This document shows, piece after piece, positions 3,871-6,360 of a DNA stretch of 6,360 bases. The stretch is from a bacterium. GTDB lineage: Bacteria > Bdellovibrionota > FAC87 > UBA2466. Position 1 is the first letter of the stretch. The number at the start of each line of letters is the position of its first letter. The translations under genes were made by a program, and so were the position numbers. The stretch covers positions 1 through 6,360 of the forward strand of contig JAIEOG010000050.1 of NCBI GenBank assembly GCA_019750655.1, read 5' to 3'. The notes under the pieces were generated by a model, which saw only the letters and a list, made by a program, of their open reading frames with translations, was not told where the DNA came from and did not search any database.

Positions 3871-6360
3871 GTGCGTTGGTGGATTAAAAACTGGCGAGTT
3901 CTCGCTTGCACGCTGGTCGTGTGCGGACTATCCGCTGCGCCCGCACGTGCGGAATATGGGACTGCGCTCCGCCCTTCCGGTTTCGACGGTAACGTCGTTT
4001 ACCGCACGGCAATCCAGCAACCAGGCAACACCACTAATTACCTCGTCGTGGGCCGTGCTTGGACTGGTTCCCAATATGAAGGCTTAGTTGCATCCCAACT
4101 CTTTACGGGTGGCTGGCCAAACGGCAGCTTCACTCGCCGCAATGGTTGGATCCCCGGTGTTCAATTTTTCGATTTTGCAGGCGCAGGCTTTGACAACCTT
4201 TGTAATGGCGGCGTCTACGCATACGACGGTTATATCGTCGCTTGCCGCTCGATGAAGTCGAACGGTTATTACGATATCTACCTCGCCAAATTCTCCGCGA
4301 CTGGCTCCTTAATGACCGCTTTCGATACGGATGGCATTGTCGCATCCGGCGTTGGGGGAAACTCTACCGACGGCCACGCTTTTATCCGAGGCATTGCTTA
4401 CAACCCCGACGTCAACACCTCCCACCACGGCGTGGTCACAATCGTGGGCTCGATTGGGACTAACGGCACTAACTACCGTCCATTCATTGCCGCTTACGAC
4501 CAACAAACCGGAGCGGCTTACGGATCGATCGTGAAAAACACGGCGTACGTGGGAACAGCGGTAGGTGTGGCCTATGACTCCACGGCAGGGGCCTATTTCG
4601 TAGCAAGCACTGAGAACTCCGGCACTCGGCACTTCTATGTCGATAAGTATTCGCACAACTCGGGAACACCAACGATCATGGACACAGCATCTTCCCCTTT
4701 CGGGACCGCGCTAAGCTTCAGTGGCGCGGGTGGAGGGAACGAATCTATTCCGTCCGCGATCACAGTATCGGGAACAAAAGTATTTACCGTGGGGGCCAAC
4801 CGTTCGAATAACCCTTCGACGACCCCTTGGGTTTGCGCCGTTGCAGCCATCTCGACCACAACGGGCTCTTTATCTTCAGGCTATGGCTACGTCGGCATTA
4901 GCGGTGGTTCGAGCGATACCGGCATCACTCTGTTCTCCCACAACGGCTCGACGCCTTCGCAAGACTGCCTGCTGAACTCTATTACACCGAGCGGCACCGA
5001 TATCGTAGTCACGGGCACGGCTTACACAGGAAGCAACTACGACTACCTTTCAGCGGCCTTCAATTCGAGTGGGGATTTCGACACCGCTTACAACTCCACG
5101 GGCATGAAGGTGATGGCGGATGGCCCGGCCGATGACGTCATGAACTGGGCTTTTGTTTCTGGTAGTGACGTTTACCTATCGGGCCGGTCCCAGGATAACA
5201 ACTACTACAGCGGCGGCAGCATGGAGAAAGTCAGCCTTACGGGCACAGCTACTCCGTATGTCACCAGCATCGATCTTTCCCCGAGCTCTGGTTCGATTGT
5301 AGGGAACCGCACCGTGACATTCACTGCTACAGCCACTTATTCGGATGCTTCGACTTCTGTGGTTCCTGCAGGATCCCTGGATTGGTCATCCTCGAATGCA
5401 GGGATTTCTGTCACGGCAGGAGCCGCGACGGCCAGCAGCGCCGTCACTTCCACGGTAAGTGGCGCCATTGGGAGCGTCATCGGGACCTATTCCATTTCTA
5501 GTTCCGCAGAATCCGCACCACCCAACCCCTCTTCGTTTGCCGTTTCAGTTTATGGAACGACGTCTTTAACCTTCACTTGGGCCTCCGGCGGTGGAACCAC
5601 GGCAGGTTACAAACTCGCGCAAACCTCTGGGGGAACCGCGCCTTCCAACTGCAATAGCGGCACGGACCTGGGGAACGTCTTAACGACGACCGTATCCTCG
5701 CTCACGAATGCCGCGACTTACAGCTTCCGTCTCTGCGCTTACAACCGCAATTTCACTCCCGATGTTTCTTCGGGACAGACCCTTACAGATTCCCCCGCAA
5801 TCCCACTCGCCCCCTCGGGCCTGGGCGCTACAGCGATTTCGACTTCGCGTATCGATTTGAGCTGGACGGATAACTCGAGCAACGAAAGCGGGTTTTACAT
5901 CGAGCGCAGTACCGACGGTTCGTCTTATTCGCAAATCACTTCGGTGGCGGCGAATTCGAACAGTTACTCGAATACGAGTCTCTCCGACGGCACACTGTAC
6001 TACTACCGCGTACGCGCCTACAACGCGACCGGTAACTCGAGCTATACGTCAGTAGCGAGTGCGACAACGCAAACCATCCCACTGACCCTTACGAGCATTT
6101 CTCCGAGCTTAGGTGGTACGGGCCATACTCTTTCACTCGTGGGCACTGGGTTTAACGGATCGATGACAGTTTCCGTCAATGGCTCTTCGTGTTCGTCTGT
6201 TTCCGCTTCTTCATCGAGCGCTGCGACCTGCACAGCTCCGACACCGACGGGCGGCGCGGGAGATGTGTCCGTAACCTACAATGGCACGACACAAACGCTC
6301 ACGAATGGCTACCACTACATGCCCAGCGCTTTAGTGGATGGGAACGGGACGAACGGCGTA
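3871..6360 (+). CDS. Large secreted protein: delta-60-type beta-propeller followed by Big, two Fn3 and IPT/TIG domains (3' end outside window)
   Basis: 830 codons are visible and the frame is open to the edge. Residues 1-27 are a signal peptide (Arg/Lys n-region, VLACTLVVCGLSAA core, cleavage at ARA/EYG). Residues about 30-460 hold seven imperfect repeats of about 55-60 residues; repeats 2 (FSATGSLMTAFDTDGIV, 141-157) and 6 (FNSSGDFDTAYNSTGM, 397-412) match the delta-60 pattern, so a seven-bladed propeller is likely. Then a Big_2-like Ig domain (about 461-547, with LDWSSSNAGISV), a divergent Fn3 (about 550-640, Cys594/Cys622), a clear Fn3 (about 646-733, IDLSWTDNSSNESGFYIERS) and an IPT/TIG domain (about 739-817, SISPSLGGTGHTLSLVGTGF). 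The mature part has eight Cys. Such mosaics are typical surface or secreted proteins; adhesion is an inference. No catalytic motif seen. Ligand and anchoring are unknown because the C-terminus is missing. Confidence 0.85.
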   Translation, partial: MRWWIKNWRVLACTLVVCGLSAAPARAEYGTALRPSGFDGNVVYRTAIQQPGNTTNYLVVGRAWTGSQYEGLVASQLFTGGWPNGSFTRRNGWIPGVQFFDFAGAGFDNLCNGGVYAYDGYIVACRSMKSNGYYDIYLAKFSATGSLMTAFDTDGIVASGVGGNSTDGHAFIRGIAYNPDVNTSHHGVVTIVGSIGTNGTNYRPFIAAYDQQTGAAYGSIVKNTAYVGTAVGVAYDSTAGAYFVASTENSGTRHFYVDKYSHNSGTPTIMDTASSPFGTALSFSGAGGGNESIPSAITVSGTKVFTVGANRSNNPSTTPWVCAVAAISTTTGSLSSGYGYVGISGGSSDTGITLFSHNGSTPSQDCLLNSITPSGTDIVVTGTAYTGSNYDYLSAAFNSSGDFDTAYNSTGMKVMADGPADDVMNWAFVSGSDVYLSGRSQDNNYYSGGSMEKVSLTGTATPYVTSIDLSPSSGSIVGNRTVTFTATATYSDASTSVVPAGSLDWSSSNAGISVTAGAATASSAVTSTVSGAIGSVIGTYSISSSAESAPPNPSSFAVSVYGTTSLTFTWASGGGTTAGYKLAQTSGGTAPSNCNSGTDLGNVLTTTVSSLTNAATYSFRLCAYNRNFTPDVSSGQTLTDSPAIPLAPSGLGATAISTSRIDLSWTDNSSNESGFYIERSTDGSSYSQITSVAANSNSYSNTSLSDGTLYYYRVRAYNATGNSSYTSVASATTQTIPLTLTSISPSLGGTGHTLSLVGTGFNGSMTVSVNGSSCSSVSASSSSAATCTAPTPTGGAGDVSVTYNGTTQTLTNGYHYMPSALVDGNGTNGV

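Noticed and set aside
3868..3945. Possible lipoprotein signal (VLAC at residues 10-13 or LVVC at 15-18) on the large secreted protein
   Set aside because: The first Cys comes too early for a full hydrophobic core and the second has Val before Cys. A standard signal peptide with ARA/EYG cleavage fits better.

Overview
The window looks like the chromosome of a Gram-negative bacterium of the former Deltaproteobacteria, most likely Bdellovibrionota/Oligoflexia. This is inferred from an outer-membrane beta-barrel, an ExbB/TolQ-type channel subunit, the ruvC-ruvA-ruvB order, and a large secreted protein that combines delta-60-type propeller repeats with Big, Fn3 and IPT/TIG domains. No ribosomal RNA or other marker fixes the taxon. 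I see no tRNA, rRNA, insertion sequence, integrase, CRISPR array or phage gene.

Layout. Two minus-strand genes fill the left quarter. The upstream one (733-1465 region) encodes a 244-residue outer-membrane beta-barrel and has a well-formed promoter (perfect TATAAT). 127 bp downstream of it lies a MotA/TolQ/ExbB-family gene. Its reading frame breaks near base 75: restoring one base continues the family-typical third membrane helix and runs off the left edge. A 92-bp divergent region separates the barrel gene from the plus-strand genes. Next come ruvC, ruvA and ruvB, which encode the Holliday-junction resolvase, the junction-binding protein and the branch-migration motor. They overlap by 4 and 8 nt and all use non-ATG starts, so they are almost certainly translated as a coupled operon. 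After a 108-bp gap with an 11-bp-period direct repeat, a secreted protein starts with a GTG and stays open to the right edge (830 codons visible).

How the genes relate. RuvA and RuvB assemble on a four-way junction and drive branch migration, and RuvC cuts the junction. The catalytic residues of all three are present. The flanking genes are envelope genes with no evident link to recombination. The large secreted protein has seven imperfect repeats of about 55-60 residues that fit a seven-bladed propeller, followed by a chain of Ig-like domains. It is most likely a surface or secreted adhesin/stalk-type protein, but its ligand cannot be read from the sequence.

The points most worth checking are the break in the ExbB-family gene, a beta-clamp-binding-like motif (QMTIF) at the very C-terminus of RuvB, the seven-fold repeat with an apparent Velcro closure in the secreted protein, and the paired TTCACAATT repeats before that gene. 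I do not see convincing evidence of a wholly new multi-gene system here. There is no gene-free stretch over 300 bases.
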